A stretch of 64,000 nucleotides of DNA from Pseudoclavibacter helvolus (GCF_014191305.1 NZ_JACHWJ010000001.1:1178001-1242000), one strand, 5' to 3'; counted from the first letter of the stretch, positions 31,821-41,368 are shown. The notes: generated from the letters alone by a model not told the origin. Translations and numbers: made by a program.

Positions 31821-32754
31821 CGATGATGGCGCGGGCGATAGAAGTCGGCCCGGGGAGGCGGTCCTCGATGGCACGCACCTCGTCGCGCGTGAACCAGCCG
31901 AGCTCAACGATCTCGTCGTTGTCTGGCTCCACCGTTGCAGGGTCCTGGTCCGGGTGGAGCTTGGCCGTGAAGCCCACCATGATGCTCGCCGGGAACGGCC
32001 ACGGCTGCGAGCCGAGGTACCTCGGTTCAACGACGTGCGCCCTCGCCTCCTCGTAGATCTCGCGTGCGACCGCGGCTTCGAACGACTCCCCCGGCTCGAC
32101 GAAGCCCGCGAGGAGCGAGAACCGCCGAGGGTTCCACCTGACGTTCGCCCCGAGCAGGATTCGGTCATCACGGTCGAGTACCGCGGCGATGATGGCGGCG
32201 TCGGTGCGTGGGAAGCTGACGTGAGACTCGCCCTCGGCCTGACGCACCCAGCCCGCGAGTCCCGAGCTCGTCGCGGATCCGGTGCGCGGCGAGAACGCGT
32301 GCGTGTCGTGCCAGTTCGTGATGGCGAGGGCTTCGGTGAAGAGCCCGCAGTGCACGGCTCCCAGGTGCGCGGCCGTCTCCATGAGCCCGGCCCAGAGGCG
32401 CGCATCCGGTTCGATGACCGAGGCCAGAGCCTCGTCGACGCTGACCGAGAGGACGGAGGTGCCCTTCGGGAGAGCCTCTTCGTCCTCGAGCGTCCGACCG
32501 AGGTACACGGCGTCCGCGATGGCTGGCTCGAGCACAGCAGCACGGGGACTCGTCGGGACCAGCAGGTCGAGCCTGGGGCCGTCTCCGGCCGAGCGCATCA
32601 GAGCCTTCCCGCCGCTCAGGACGAGCACGCGGGTGGCACCGTCGGCGAAGAGCGACTGCACGAGGCCCGGTTCGCTTCGACGTTCGTGGTCGCGATCGGT
32701 CTGCTGCTGGGCGAGTGGGAGACGAGACATGAAGTGATTCATAGGCGGATTCAT
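31792..32754 (-). CDS. nudC: NAD(+) diphosphatase, NudC type, lacking the zinc ribbon
   Basis: A 320-residue Nudix hydrolase that splits NAD(H), and in studied members removes NAD caps from RNA. The Nudix box is complete (GFVEPGESFEAAVAREIYEEA, about 217-237; key residues Gly217, Glu233 region REIYEE) and the NudC-specific SQPWPFPAS follows at 249-257. The four cysteines that bind zinc in E. coli NudC are absent: the region 145-182 reads WHDTHAFSPRT...HVSFPRTD, and the whole protein has one Cys. The start is uncertain between 32754, 32742 and 32730, since all are ATGs. It overlaps uvrD2. Confidence 0.9.
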   Translation of the reverse strand: MNPPMNHFMSRLPLAQQQTDRDHERRSEPGLVQSLFADGATRVLVLSGGKALMRSAGDGPRLDLLVPTSPRAAVLEPAIADAVYLGRTLEDEEALPKGTSVLSVSVDEALASVIEPDARLWAGLMETAAHLGAVHCGLFTEALAITNWHDTHAFSPRTGSATSSGLAGWVRQAEGESHVSFPRTDAAIIAAVLDRDDRILLGANVRWNPRRFSLLAGFVEPGESFEAAVAREIYEEARAHVVEPRYLGSQPWPFPASIMVGFTAKLHPDQDPATVEPDNDEIVELGWFTRDEVRAIEDRLPGPTSIARAIIDAWLSGHLD

Positions 32755-32812
32755 CCTAGGTCGCCTCGAGGCCCTGCGGGCGTGGCACTCACCCAGCCTC
32801 GACCCTGCCTCC

Positions 32813-32818
32813 TAACCT
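32813..32818 (+). promoter_or_regulatory. -10 element of the kinase-fold gene (TAACCT)
   Basis: TAACCT ends exactly six bases before the ATG at 32825; leaderless spacing. Confidence 0.55.
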
Positions 32819-32824
32819 GGACGT

Positions 32825-34015
32825 ATGGCTGAGCTCTCGCTGGAACTCGCGGCACTTGCCGTGGCCGCTGTCCCCGACCTCGACGTGGCTGCGGCCCTCG
32901 AGCACACGTACGAAGCGCACGGCGACTTCGACGCCGCGCTGCTGACGCTTCGGGATGGCGAGACGATCATCGCTCGGCGCCCCACCTCGTCGGCGGCCGC
33001 TCAGGAGCAGCTCGCTGATGTTCGCGCCCTGGCGGTCCTGACGCCTGGGATGCGCAGCAGGCTGCCCTTCCAGGTCTCCGAGGTGCTCGGCAGTCTGGCG
33101 GAGAAGCGCGAGAGGGTCGCCGTGTACACGTTCCTGCGCGGCATCCCCGCCGACCAGGAGACGCTCGAGCCCGGCACGCTGTTCCTCGTGAGCCTCGGTC
33201 GTGCCATCGCCGCCATCCATTCCCTGCCGAAGGGGCCCGTCGAGGCCGCAGGCATGCCGTCGCTCTCGGCCTCCGAGGCCAGGCAGGCAGCGGCTCAGAC
33301 CATCGCGCGAGCCAAGGAGACCGGCCGACTTCCGGTGACGCTCGACCGCCGCTGGTCGGCAGCCGTCGACGACGACTCGCTGTGGCAGTTCCAGCCGACG
33401 GTCATCCACGGCGCCCTCGGACTGGCCTCGATCATCACTGATGGCAACCAGGTGAGGGGGGTCCTCGGCTGGAGTGACCTCCGTGTCGGTGACCCTGCCC
33501 GCGACCTCCACTGGATCTCTTCCTTGGATGGCGCGATCGCGAGGGGCATCCTCGACGAGTACACCGACGAAGCCCCGGGAACCGTCGACAGGCAGCTGCG
33601 GCAGCGAGCGCTGCTCTACGCCGAGCTCGAGCTCGCTCGCTGGCTGCTGCACGGCGTGGAGGCGAGCGACGCGGAGATCATCGCGGATGCCGAGGGGATG
33701 CTCGACTCGCTCGTCGACCGCATCCACCGCGCGCCTGCACAGCCGCTCGTCCACGAGACCTTGCCCGTGCTGGACATCGCCGAGGTGCAGGAGCTCCTCA
33801 AGGAGGCGGCAGGCAGGCGACCCGCGCACCAGCCGGACGCGCACGACACGGGAAGCGCAGTGCTTCCAGGGCTTGTGCACGAGGCCACCTCCGGAGCCCC
33901 GGCTGGCGTGCACCCAGACGACAGCCCGCACATCGACGTCGATCACGCGGCGGAGGACGACCTCGACGACGACACCCCGCCGAACGACTTCATGCGGACG
34001 GACTCGCGGCGCTGA
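32825..34015 (+). CDS. Degenerate APH/maltokinase-like kinase-fold protein
   Basis: A 396-residue protein with the aminoglycoside-phosphotransferase fold (about 1-300) and an acidic low-complexity tail (about 305-396, DHAAEDDLDDDTPPNDF). The fold is recognisable from VIHGALGLASI (193-203) and VLGWSDLRVGDPARDLHW (213-230). In active members these read HGDxxxxN and (I/V)DW. Here the catalytic Asp is Ala197, the metal-binding Asn is Ser202, and the second metal-binding Asp is Gly215, so it is unlikely to phosphorylate anything. It occupies the position between nudC and adnB that a cation channel-like gene has in mycobacteria. The 3' end overlaps adnB by 26 bp. Confidence 0.82.
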   Translation: MAELSLELAALAVAAVPDLDVAAALEHTYEAHGDFDAALLTLRDGETIIARRPTSSAAAQEQLADVRALAVLTPGMRSRLPFQVSEVLGSLAEKRERVAVYTFLRGIPADQETLEPGTLFLVSLGRAIAAIHSLPKGPVEAAGMPSLSASEARQAAAQTIARAKETGRLPVTLDRRWSAAVDDDSLWQFQPTVIHGALGLASIITDGNQVRGVLGWSDLRVGDPARDLHWISSLDGAIARGILDEYTDEAPGTVDRQLRQRALLYAELELARWLLHGVEASDAEIIADAEGMLDSLVDRIHRAPAQPLVHETLPVLDIAEVQELLKEAAGRRPAHQPDAHDTGSAVLPGLVHEATSGAPAGVHPDDSPHIDVDHAAEDDLDDDTPPNDFMRTDSRR

Positions 34016-37000
34016 GCGCCGCTTCAGCCTCCGCGAGGAGACGCTCAAGCTCGGCGCGCCCGGTGACCTCCGGAACCCGGATCTCCTCGCCCTCTCGGAT
34101 GTAGACGAGGACGGCGTCGATCTGTTCCGGGGGTACGCCCGTGTGCTCGGAGTAGGCGAGCGTGTACAGTGCGAGCTGCAGCTGGCGTTCCCAGCGCGCG
34201 CTTTCGCCACTCGGGACCCTCCCGGTCTTCCAGTCGACGACCTCCACACGACCGTTGTGCTCGAAGACAGCGTCGATCTTGCAGACAACCGTTCGTTCGC
34301 CGAGTCGGAACTCGATCGTCTGCTCGACGAGAATCGGGGTTCTGTGTGGCCACGGAGTGTCCAAGAACGCGTCCTGCAGACGCTCGAGTTCGGTGAAATC
34401 GGCGCTTGACGCGTCGGCGAGGCCGCTGAGCTCCGAGTCTTCCGTTCCGAAGAGCTCGGCCATGCCGAGGAGGTCGCCGCCAACAGTCGGTGCCGCGTAG
34501 TGGGCTTCGACCCAGGCGTGGAACATCGTTCCGATGCGCGTCTGCCTGAAGGGCTTCTGAGGCATGGGCCTCCGCAGCTGCGCAGCGATCTCGGCCGGGT
34601 CGGTGACGAGGTCCTTGAACTTGGAAGCAGCGAATCGAGCGGGGAGCTGGATGCCGCCGACGACGCCCCGTTCGGCGCGCTCCCTCAAGAGCAGATCGAT
34701 GCGCTTCTCCAACGAACCCGCGGGGAGAGCACCGTCCCGGCGCGCACGTTCCACAGCAGCCGCGAGCTCCTCGACGCGTTCGAGTCGTGCCTGGCTGAAC
34801 GGTCTGTGCGGCCAGGCGACGCTGTCCGCGGCGAGCGAGGCAGGCGCAGACTCGAGCGTGTTCTCCGGCGGGACGTCGATGATGCCCGCGGCAGCGAGCT
34901 CGTCGACGAACGCCGAGACCTTGCGTGCAGATTTGTGGATGGCGCTCCAGTACGAGCCCGAGATGAGTAGCTCGTGGCGAGCACGCGTGTAGGCGACGTA
35001 GGCGAGGCGACGCTCTTCAGCGTCGTTACGCTCCTTGATCTGCTCCTTGAGCTCCAGCATGAGGTCGGCGAGCTCCTTCTGCGTCTCCGCGCCTCTCCAG
35101 GGCAGCTCGGGACGGTCGTGCGCGTCGAGCAGCAGCTCGTAGGGGATGACACCTCGCTTGATCCAGCCGAGCCCGTCTCGTGAGGTGCTCGGCATCTCGC
35201 CCTCGACGCTGCGCGGCACCGCGACGAAGTCCCACTCAAGGCCCTTTGAGCCGTGGATGCTGAGCAGCTGCACAACTCCGGGTTCGGCCTGCTCCTGGAC
35301 GGGCGCGAGAGAATCGTCGCCTGCTGCGATCTCGACCCAGTCGAGGAAGGCGCCGAGACCGGCGTCAGGTTCTGCGGACGCGAACGCCGCAGCGGCCTCG
35401 GCAAACGCGTCGAGGTTGCCGATCCTGGCGATGTTGCCCGGGTTCGCCGTGACCTCGAGGTCGAGGCCCATGATCGAGATCGTGGCGTCGACGAAGTTCG
35501 TGATGGGGAGGCCAACGTTGCGACGCAGCTCGCCGATGAGGTTGCTCACATGGGGGATCCGCCGAAGCGCTTCCACGCTCAGCCCTGTCAGCCAAGTGTC
35601 CGGTTCGTCTCGCTTCTTCCCTGCGCCTCTCTTCCCTGCGTCGATGCGAGCCGCCAGGAAGTCGAGTGCCTCCTGCAGAGGGACTTCGTCGTCTCCCGTT
35701 GCGAGCTCACGTTTGCTCGCCCGTACCTCGTCCGCGAGCGACTCCATCGTGACGTCGCGGTTCGCCAGGCTGCGCGAGACGTCGTGGATCGCCTTCACAT
35801 CGGCGAGGCCGAACTGGAACTTGGCGCCGACGAGCAACCGGATGAGTTCGTTGCCTGCCGTCGAGTCGTGTGCGACGCGCATGGCACAGCGGAGGTCGAC
35901 AACCTCCGGTGCGGACAGGAGCCCTCCCAGCCCGATGACCCGGTTGGGCACACCCGCCCGGGTCAGCGCTGCGGAGAAGAGCGGCAGGAGCTTGCGAGCC
36001 CTCAGGAGCACGGCGCCCGATGGCGGCGTTCGCTCCCCCTCGATGACGATGCGCTCGCGCATCCAGGCCGCCACGGCGTCGGCTTCCTCGTCGAGCGTCT
36101 CGGGGAACGAGAGCGAGACCTGTCCGTCGCCCGCGCCCGGGCGCTTGCCGAGTTGCGTGACGCCTGGGTCGCTTGCCTCTGGCAGCCGGGACGCCACCTC
36201 ATTCGCGGCGTCGAGGATCTTGGCGTCGTTCCGCCAGGAGATGGAGAGCTGGAACGTGGGTTCCTCGGCCGGTGGGACGATGCGCGACCTGAAGTCGCCA
36301 TGGAAGCGGCGCATGTTGCCAGGGCTGGCACCCCGCCACCCGTAGATCGACTGCTTGGGGTCGCCGACGGCCAGCACCGGGTGATCGCCGAAGATCGTGC
36401 CGAGCAGGCGAGTCTGCCCGACGCTCGTGTCCTGGTACTCATCGAGAATGACAAAGCGGTGCCTGATGCGCAGCTCCTCGACGACGGCCGGTGTCGTCGC
36501 GCAGATCTCCGCCGCGAACGTGACCTGGTCAGAGAACTCAATGAGCCCTCGCTTGCGCTTCTCGAGCTGATAGCGCTCGGCGAGTGCCACGAAGATCGGC
36601 AGCTCGTTCAGGGTCGCGACGGCGTCGACGACAGGCTTGCTCGGCGTGTTCGCCTTGCCACGGCCCGGCAGGTCACCGACTCGCCTGAACTCCGCCACGA
36701 ACGCGTTGCACGCGGCTGCCGAGAGTTGGTTGTCGCGCATCGCGCGCGCCACGTTGAGGGCGAGGTTCGTGATCGCGCTGAGTTGCAGGTCGAGTGAGCT
36801 CAGCCGAGTGTCGTCGCTCGCGAGAACGACGTTGCGCATGAGCGCGAAGGCCGTCATCTCGTCGACGATGCGCGCGTCCGGCTCCTGCCCGATGAGCAGC
36901 GCGTTCTCCGAGAACACCCGGTTCGCGAAGGAGTTGTAGGTCGAGACCTCGGGGGTGGCGAACTCGTCGCCGCCGACGAGCCCCTCGCTGCGGAGCCGCG

Positions 37001-37295
37001 CGAGGGCGAGCTGCACGCGGTCTCGCAGCTCACCTGCTGCCTTGCGGGTGAAGGTGAGCCCGAGAATCTCGGTGGGGTGCACGCCCTGGGCTGCCACGAG
37101 CCAGACGATGCGCTGCACCATGGTCTGCGTCTTGCCGCTGCCGGCACCGGCCATGACGAGGCTCGGTACCGGCGGTGCCTCGATCACGAGCCGCTGCTCC
37201 GCTGTCGGTTCGAGCATCCGAGATGGGTCGTTGTCGGCGAGCGCCAACGCGATATCGCCGTGGGTCACGGCTCCTGCCGGCCAGCTGTGCGTCAC
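33990..37295 (-). CDS. adnB: AdnB-like helicase-nuclease subunit
   Basis: An 1101-residue protein with a UvrD/Rep helicase (about 30-800) and a C-terminal RecB-type nuclease (about 880-1060). Walker A is GAGSGKT (50-56), Walker B is VILDEYQDTS, motif VI is YVAYTRARHEL. The nuclease has HAWVEAHY, DAVFEHNGRVEVVDWKTG (Asp and Asp-x-Lys metal ligands) and QLQLALYTLAY. In AdnAB, AdnB is the main motor that resects double-strand breaks. The GTG at 37295 overlaps the adnA stop by four bases (GTGA), choosing this start over upstream in-frame codons. It ends convergent with the kinase-fold gene. Confidence 0.92.
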   Translation of the reverse strand: MTHSWPAGAVTHGDIALALADNDPSRMLEPTAEQRLVIEAPPVPSLVMAGAGSGKTQTMVQRIVWLVAAQGVHPTEILGLTFTRKAAGELRDRVQLALARLRSEGLVGGDEFATPEVSTYNSFANRVFSENALLIGQEPDARIVDEMTAFALMRNVVLASDDTRLSSLDLQLSAITNLALNVARAMRDNQLSAAACNAFVAEFRRVGDLPGRGKANTPSKPVVDAVATLNELPIFVALAERYQLEKRKRGLIEFSDQVTFAAEICATTPAVVEELRIRHRFVILDEYQDTSVGQTRLLGTIFGDHPVLAVGDPKQSIYGWRGASPGNMRRFHGDFRSRIVPPAEEPTFQLSISWRNDAKILDAANEVASRLPEASDPGVTQLGKRPGAGDGQVSLSFPETLDEEADAVAAWMRERIVIEGERTPPSGAVLLRARKLLPLFSAALTRAGVPNRVIGLGGLLSAPEVVDLRCAMRVAHDSTAGNELIRLLVGAKFQFGLADVKAIHDVSRSLANRDVTMESLADEVRASKRELATGDDEVPLQEALDFLAARIDAGKRGAGKKRDEPDTWLTGLSVEALRRIPHVSNLIGELRRNVGLPITNFVDATISIMGLDLEVTANPGNIARIGNLDAFAEAAAAFASAEPDAGLGAFLDWVEIAAGDDSLAPVQEQAEPGVVQLLSIHGSKGLEWDFVAVPRSVEGEMPSTSRDGLGWIKRGVIPYELLLDAHDRPELPWRGAETQKELADLMLELKEQIKERNDAEERRLAYVAYTRARHELLISGSYWSAIHKSARKVSAFVDELAAAGIIDVPPENTLESAPASLAADSVAWPHRPFSQARLERVEELAAAVERARRDGALPAGSLEKRIDLLLRERAERGVVGGIQLPARFAASKFKDLVTDPAEIAAQLRRPMPQKPFRQTRIGTMFHAWVEAHYAAPTVGGDLLGMAELFGTEDSELSGLADASSADFTELERLQDAFLDTPWPHRTPILVEQTIEFRLGERTVVCKIDAVFEHNGRVEVVDWKTGRVPSGESARWERQLQLALYTLAYSEHTGVPPEQIDAVLVYIREGEEIRVPEVTGRAELERLLAEAEAALSAASPSA

Positions 37296-40200
37296 TCGGT
37301 GACCTCCGGTGCGGCGTGCAGCGCGCACGCCCGTCCGCCACCGAAGGAGCCGAGACAATGGGACTCGAGGTGGGCTTGGTAATGGGCGGATGCGAGTGCA
37401 TCCGTTGGGGATCGTTGGTCGAGCGGCTCTGGGATCCCGATCATGCCGAGGGCGACGTTCCGGACACGCTCGAAGAACTCAGAGGTCGCCGTCTCATCGA
37501 ACGGGTGCTGTGTGCGCTCGCTCCACTCCTGTTTTGTCGTGGGCTTCGCGAGGAAGACAAGTTTCGCTTCGTGCACCTGAGCTGGTGGGATCGTCTCCCC
37601 GCGATCACTCCGCGGGGGAAGCTCGACCGCTTGAACCGGGCGATCGACGGGGTCGCTTACGGCTCCCGTCGAGAGCGCGAGCTGGTAGGCGGCGAGTTGG
37701 GCGTTGGTGGCCATCGAGTCGCTCGACGGCATCGATTTTCCTGTCTTGAAATCGACGACGTCGATGGAGCCCGCGGCCGTGCTCTCGATGCGGTCGATCT
37801 TGCCGCGGAGCGTGATCTTCGCGCTCTCCTCGCCTTCGACGCGCACTTCGACGGTGAAGGCGCGCTCCGCCCCGAGGAGCGCTCCTCCGTCGAGCGTGAC
37901 TCGATGCAGGTAGGCCGACAGGTTGCGCACCAGCTCGTCGACCTTCGCGCGAACTGCCGTCTCCTGCCAGGGCGCTTCGAAGTCGTTCGAGCGGAGGCGT
38001 GCCTGCGCGAACGCCGTGCGGGCCTCGAGATCGGGGAAGTCGAACTCGGCCGCCGCATGCACGATGTTGCCGATGTTCATGCTCTCGCTTGTGCTGCCCC
38101 CTCCGTGGGAGCTGACGAACCAGTTGACGCCGCAGTCTTCGAAGCTCTCGATATTCGAGGGCGACACTGGGATGCTCGCGCTCGGGTCCCCGGGGTCGTG
38201 GAGAGGCCTCCCCGTCGTTGGCCCCCCGAGTCCGTACCACTCGGCCGGATCAGCACCAGGAACGTCCTCTTGGGCGAGCCTTGCAAGCCCGGCCGCATCG
38301 GAGGGGTCGACCCCTCGAACGATCCCGGCGCGTCGCAGTTCGCCAACAAGCCCGCGAAGGGTCAGCGCCGCCTGTGCCTCAGAGACCTCCGACGCTGAGT
38401 CGTTCCAGGTGCGCGATGAGAGCAGGAAGAACGGTGACGGAGCACTGTCTTCACTCTCTTCCGCGGTGAGGAGCAGCCACTCGGACGATCTGGAGACCGC
38501 CTGCGCGAACATGCGTCGCTCGTCGTACAGCACTTCGAGCCGGCGATCGACGAGGTCCCTCGTCGTGTCGATGCCGCGCTCGAGCTCGGCCAGCTGACCC
38601 GCGCCCAGCAAGGAGTCGCGGAGGCGCAGGTTGGGCCAGACCCCGTCGGAGAGTCCCGCGACCACAACTACCCTGAACTGCCGGCCGAGCACCGCGGCGG
38701 GCGTCGTGACGGTGACAGTGCCGCCGTTCGTGCGGCCGGCCAGGGAGTCAGCCGTCACCTCGCTGCCTGACCATTGCACGAGGAAGTCGTGGATGCTCGC
38801 GTCCGGCTGCCGCTCGACGAAGCGCTTGCCCACGTCGAAGAGGGTGACGAGGGCGTCGAGGTGAGCCCCCATCTGCTCGGCTCGCGGGCCCGAACCGAGC
38901 GCCGCCTCGCGCCAGGTCTTCGCAACGCCGAGACGCTCCCAGACGGCGTAGAGCACCTCGTCTGCGGCGATACTTCGCTGTTGGCCTCCCGCGGCGTCGA
39001 TCTCCCCTGCTACAGCTCGCAGGAGCGAACCGAGCTGCTGCAAGGTCTTGGTCGCGCTCCGCCCGCTGGCGGAGCCGCCGGTAGCGAGCAGCCGCTCGAA
39101 CGTCGCAGAGGCAGGGGCGTCCGGGTCGGTCAGGAGCCGCAGGCCGGCAACTCGGGAGACGGCTTCGACGAGCAGCTCATCCGCCGCCCGGTTCCCCCCT
39201 GCGGCGATCTCGTCGAGGCGGAGCGCCCGTCGAACGCGACGCAGTTGAACGGGGTCGATCGCGAAAACCGGCGAGGCTGCGAGCTCCGCAATGGCCTCCG
39301 GGGTGAGTTCCTCCGCCCCGCTGGCGATGGCGGCCAGCTTGACAACGGCCTGAACCGCCTTGTCCCGAGCCGCGGGGAGGGCTTGTGAGGAACTCGTCGG
39401 CACCTCGAGTTTCGCGAGCTGGCGCCGGATGGACTCGATGCTGCCGCCCCGGCGAGTGATGACTGCCATCTCGTCCCACGGCACGTCGTGGAGGAGGTGC
39501 AGCTCACGAAGGTAGTCCGCTATTCCCCGGCACTCGGCGGCTGAAGAGGAAGCGGAGAACCGCGCGACCGCCGGAGGTGCTGATGCCGGCGGCGAACCGG
39601 CGTGTGCCGACTCTGCGGCCCGGTGCCGCAATTCGCGTTGGACTCCGATGCCGTCAGTGACGCCGCGCACAAACGCCCTGAGCTCCGCGCCGCCGCGATG
39701 CACGGTACCGAGCACAAGCCGACGCGGCTCCTCGAGCGCACCGCGCGTTTCCCCCCGCCAGTCAACGGCGAGCTCGGGCCTGGAGCCTCGGAATCCGCCC
39801 GTCGTGATGTCGGGGTCTCCGAAGGACACGACACGAACACCGCGCAACGCGAAGGCGACAAGCAACCGCCTACCGGACTCCGTGAACTCGTGCACGTCGT
39901 CGACGAGCAAGAGCTTGAGGCGCGAGAAGGAGTCGAGTCGTGTCGCGGAATGCACGATGCTCACCGCCTCCAGCACGATGCCAGGAGTGTCGAATGCGTT
40001 CGGTTTCGCCTGCGCCACGCTCTCTCGAAACTGCCTCGCCAAGGCGGCAGCCCCGGACCACACAGGCCTCAGGTGGGCGAGCTCCTCGAGGCGCTCCGGA
40101 GTCACGTCGTACTCGGACATTGCCGCCAGGAGGTCGCGAATCTCGGCCCGGAACCCTCGCAGCCCGATCGCCTCAAGCGTGACGGGTGGTGCCCAATCGA

Positions 40201-40645
40201 TTGGCGTCGCGTTCAGCTGCTCTGGCCCCTCAACCGCGCGCGCCTCGAGATCACTCTGGATGAGCTCCGCCAGGATCGTGTCCTCGTCTGCCCCAGTGAA
40301 CAGCTGCGGCGCCTGCATGCCCTGGCGCGCACGGTCGGCGCGCACGATCTCGAATGCCACGGATTCCGGCGTACGCGCCATCGCGCCAGGCGTGCTGACC
40401 GCCAGACGCTCGCCGATCACCTCTCGGAGCCGCGCCGCGCTCCGGCGGTCCGGCGTGAGCGCGAGCACCTCCGTGGTCGCGAGCCCGTCTCTGAGCACAC
40501 GCTCCGCGAGCAGCTCCACAAGAGTCGTCGTCTTCCCGGAGCCCGGCGCCCCCACCACGCTGAGATGCGACTCGGCGCCCGCATCGAGGACAGCACGCTG
40601 CGTGGCATCGAGAATCAACGCGTCGAGTGCAGGTCCTGAAGTCAT
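37292..40645 (-). CDS. adnA: AdnA-like helicase-nuclease subunit
   Basis: An 1117-residue partner of AdnB. Walker A is GAPGSGKTTT (32-41). The Walker B region is LLLVDDVHEF (about 255-264), where the usual DExx is DDVH, so ATP hydrolysis by this subunit may be weak, as in mycobacterial AdnA. The C-terminal nuclease domain has NIGNIVHAAAEF and SIDVVDFKTGKS. Cysteines occur in FEDCGVNWF and near the C-terminus (HCLGSFGGGRACALH), which could serve a metal cluster as in AddB-type nucleases, but the spacing is not the classical one. A TACCGT hexamer six bases before the ATG at 40645 decides the start. Confidence 0.9.
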   Translation of the reverse strand: MTSGPALDALILDATQRAVLDAGAESHLSVVGAPGSGKTTTLVELLAERVLRDGLATTEVLALTPDRRSAARLREVIGERLAVSTPGAMARTPESVAFEIVRADRARQGMQAPQLFTGADEDTILAELIQSDLEARAVEGPEQLNATPIDWAPPVTLEAIGLRGFRAEIRDLLAAMSEYDVTPERLEELAHLRPVWSGAAALARQFRESVAQAKPNAFDTPGIVLEAVSIVHSATRLDSFSRLKLLLVDDVHEFTESGRRLLVAFALRGVRVVSFGDPDITTGGFRGSRPELAVDWRGETRGALEEPRRLVLGTVHRGGAELRAFVRGVTDGIGVQRELRHRAAESAHAGSPPASAPPAVARFSASSSAAECRGIADYLRELHLLHDVPWDEMAVITRRGGSIESIRRQLAKLEVPTSSSQALPAARDKAVQAVVKLAAIASGAEELTPEAIAELAASPVFAIDPVQLRRVRRALRLDEIAAGGNRAADELLVEAVSRVAGLRLLTDPDAPASATFERLLATGGSASGRSATKTLQQLGSLLRAVAGEIDAAGGQQRSIAADEVLYAVWERLGVAKTWREAALGSGPRAEQMGAHLDALVTLFDVGKRFVERQPDASIHDFLVQWSGSEVTADSLAGRTNGGTVTVTTPAAVLGRQFRVVVVAGLSDGVWPNLRLRDSLLGAGQLAELERGIDTTRDLVDRRLEVLYDERRMFAQAVSRSSEWLLLTAEESEDSAPSPFFLLSSRTWNDSASEVSEAQAALTLRGLVGELRRAGIVRGVDPSDAAGLARLAQEDVPGADPAEWYGLGGPTTGRPLHDPGDPSASIPVSPSNIESFEDCGVNWFVSSHGGGSTSESMNIGNIVHAAAEFDFPDLEARTAFAQARLRSNDFEAPWQETAVRAKVDELVRNLSAYLHRVTLDGGALLGAERAFTVEVRVEGEESAKITLRGKIDRIESTAAGSIDVVDFKTGKSMPSSDSMATNAQLAAYQLALSTGAVSDPVDRPVQAVELPPRSDRGETIPPAQVHEAKLVFLAKPTTKQEWSERTQHPFDETATSEFFERVRNVALGMIGIPEPLDQRSPTDALASAHYQAHLESHCLGSFGGGRACALHAAPEVTE

Positions 40646-40651
40646 GCAGTC

Positions 40652-40657
40652 ACGGTA
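40652..40657 (-). promoter_or_regulatory. -10 element of the adnAB operon (TACCGT)
   Basis: TACCGT on the minus strand ends six bases before the ATG at 40645; no Shine-Dalgarno. Confidence 0.5.
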
Positions 40658-40810
40658 TCTCGGGGTACCGACATTCGAGCTCATGCCGCGTCTCCACTCC
40701 GGAATGCTCACGTGTGTTGCGCCCACGGCGAAAGACGGAGCGAATGCGAGCGAGGCCCGCGGCCTGCCGGTAGCCTTGCCAGACACCCGTTCGCATCCGA
40801 AAGGCGCCAA

Positions 40811-41035
40811 GTGGAAGTTCGCATCGGCATCAAGCACGCCCCACGAGAGCTCTCGTTCGAGACAGACCTCACCAAGGACGACTTCGAGCGCATCATCGAA
40901 GAAGCGGTCGAGAAGGACGCGGCTATCGTGAAGCTGCACGACTCGAAGTCCCGTTCGTACCTCGTCGCAACCGCGAGCATCCTGTACGTGGAACTCTCCG
41001 GCGACCAGGCTCGCCGCGTCGGCTTCATCGCCTAG
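40811..41035 (+). CDS. DUF3107 (TB9.4-like) small protein
   Basis: A 74-residue protein, starting VEVRIGIKHAPRELSFETD and ending with the family string RRVGFIA. DUF3107 proteins (mycobacterial Rv3208A/TB9.4) are cytoplasmic and of unknown function. The GTG at 40811 has GAAAGG six bases upstream. It lies between adnA and a small membrane protein and the ferritin-like gene, the same order as Rv3208A-Rv3209-Rv3210c. Confidence 0.9.
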   Translation: MEVRIGIKHAPRELSFETDLTKDDFERIIEEAVEKDAAIVKLHDSKSRSYLVATASILYVELSGDQARRVGFIA

Positions 41036-41044
41036 CCCTCCGCC

Positions 41045-41368
41045 ATGGAACTCATGTTCGCGGGCCTCGCGGGTATCCTGCTGGGCGTCGCCGTGCAGTT
41101 CGCGGCGCCGCATCGTGCGACGCGCGGCCCTGTGCTGCTCCCGGCGCTGGGCGGCATCGTCGCCCTCGTCGTGTGGCAAGCACTCACCTGGCTTCAAGTC
41201 GCCGCCCCGTGGCTCGCCTACGACGGTGGCTGGATCTGGGTCATCACGCTCGTGGTCTCGGCGATCGCCACAGTGGCCGTCGGCTGGTCGCTGAGCAACC
41301 GACGCCAGCACGACGACGACGACCTCCTGCACCGCCTCAGCCACCTCGGTCGAGCGCAGACGACGTAG
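41045..41368 (+). CDS. Small three-helix membrane protein of unknown function
   Basis: A 107-residue protein with hydrophobic segments at about 4-20, 29-51 and 63-82, ending in a charged, Asp-rich tail (RRQHDDDDLLHRL). It follows the DUF3107 gene by nine bases and probably shares its transcript. There is no strong ribosome-binding site. By position it corresponds to mycobacterial Rv3209, but I do not recognise the family from sequence. Confidence 0.8.
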   Translation: MELMFAGLAGILLGVAVQFAAPHRATRGPVLLPALGGIVALVVWQALTWLQVAAPWLAYDGGWIWVITLVVSAIATVAVGWSLSNRRQHDDDDLLHRLSHLGRAQTT

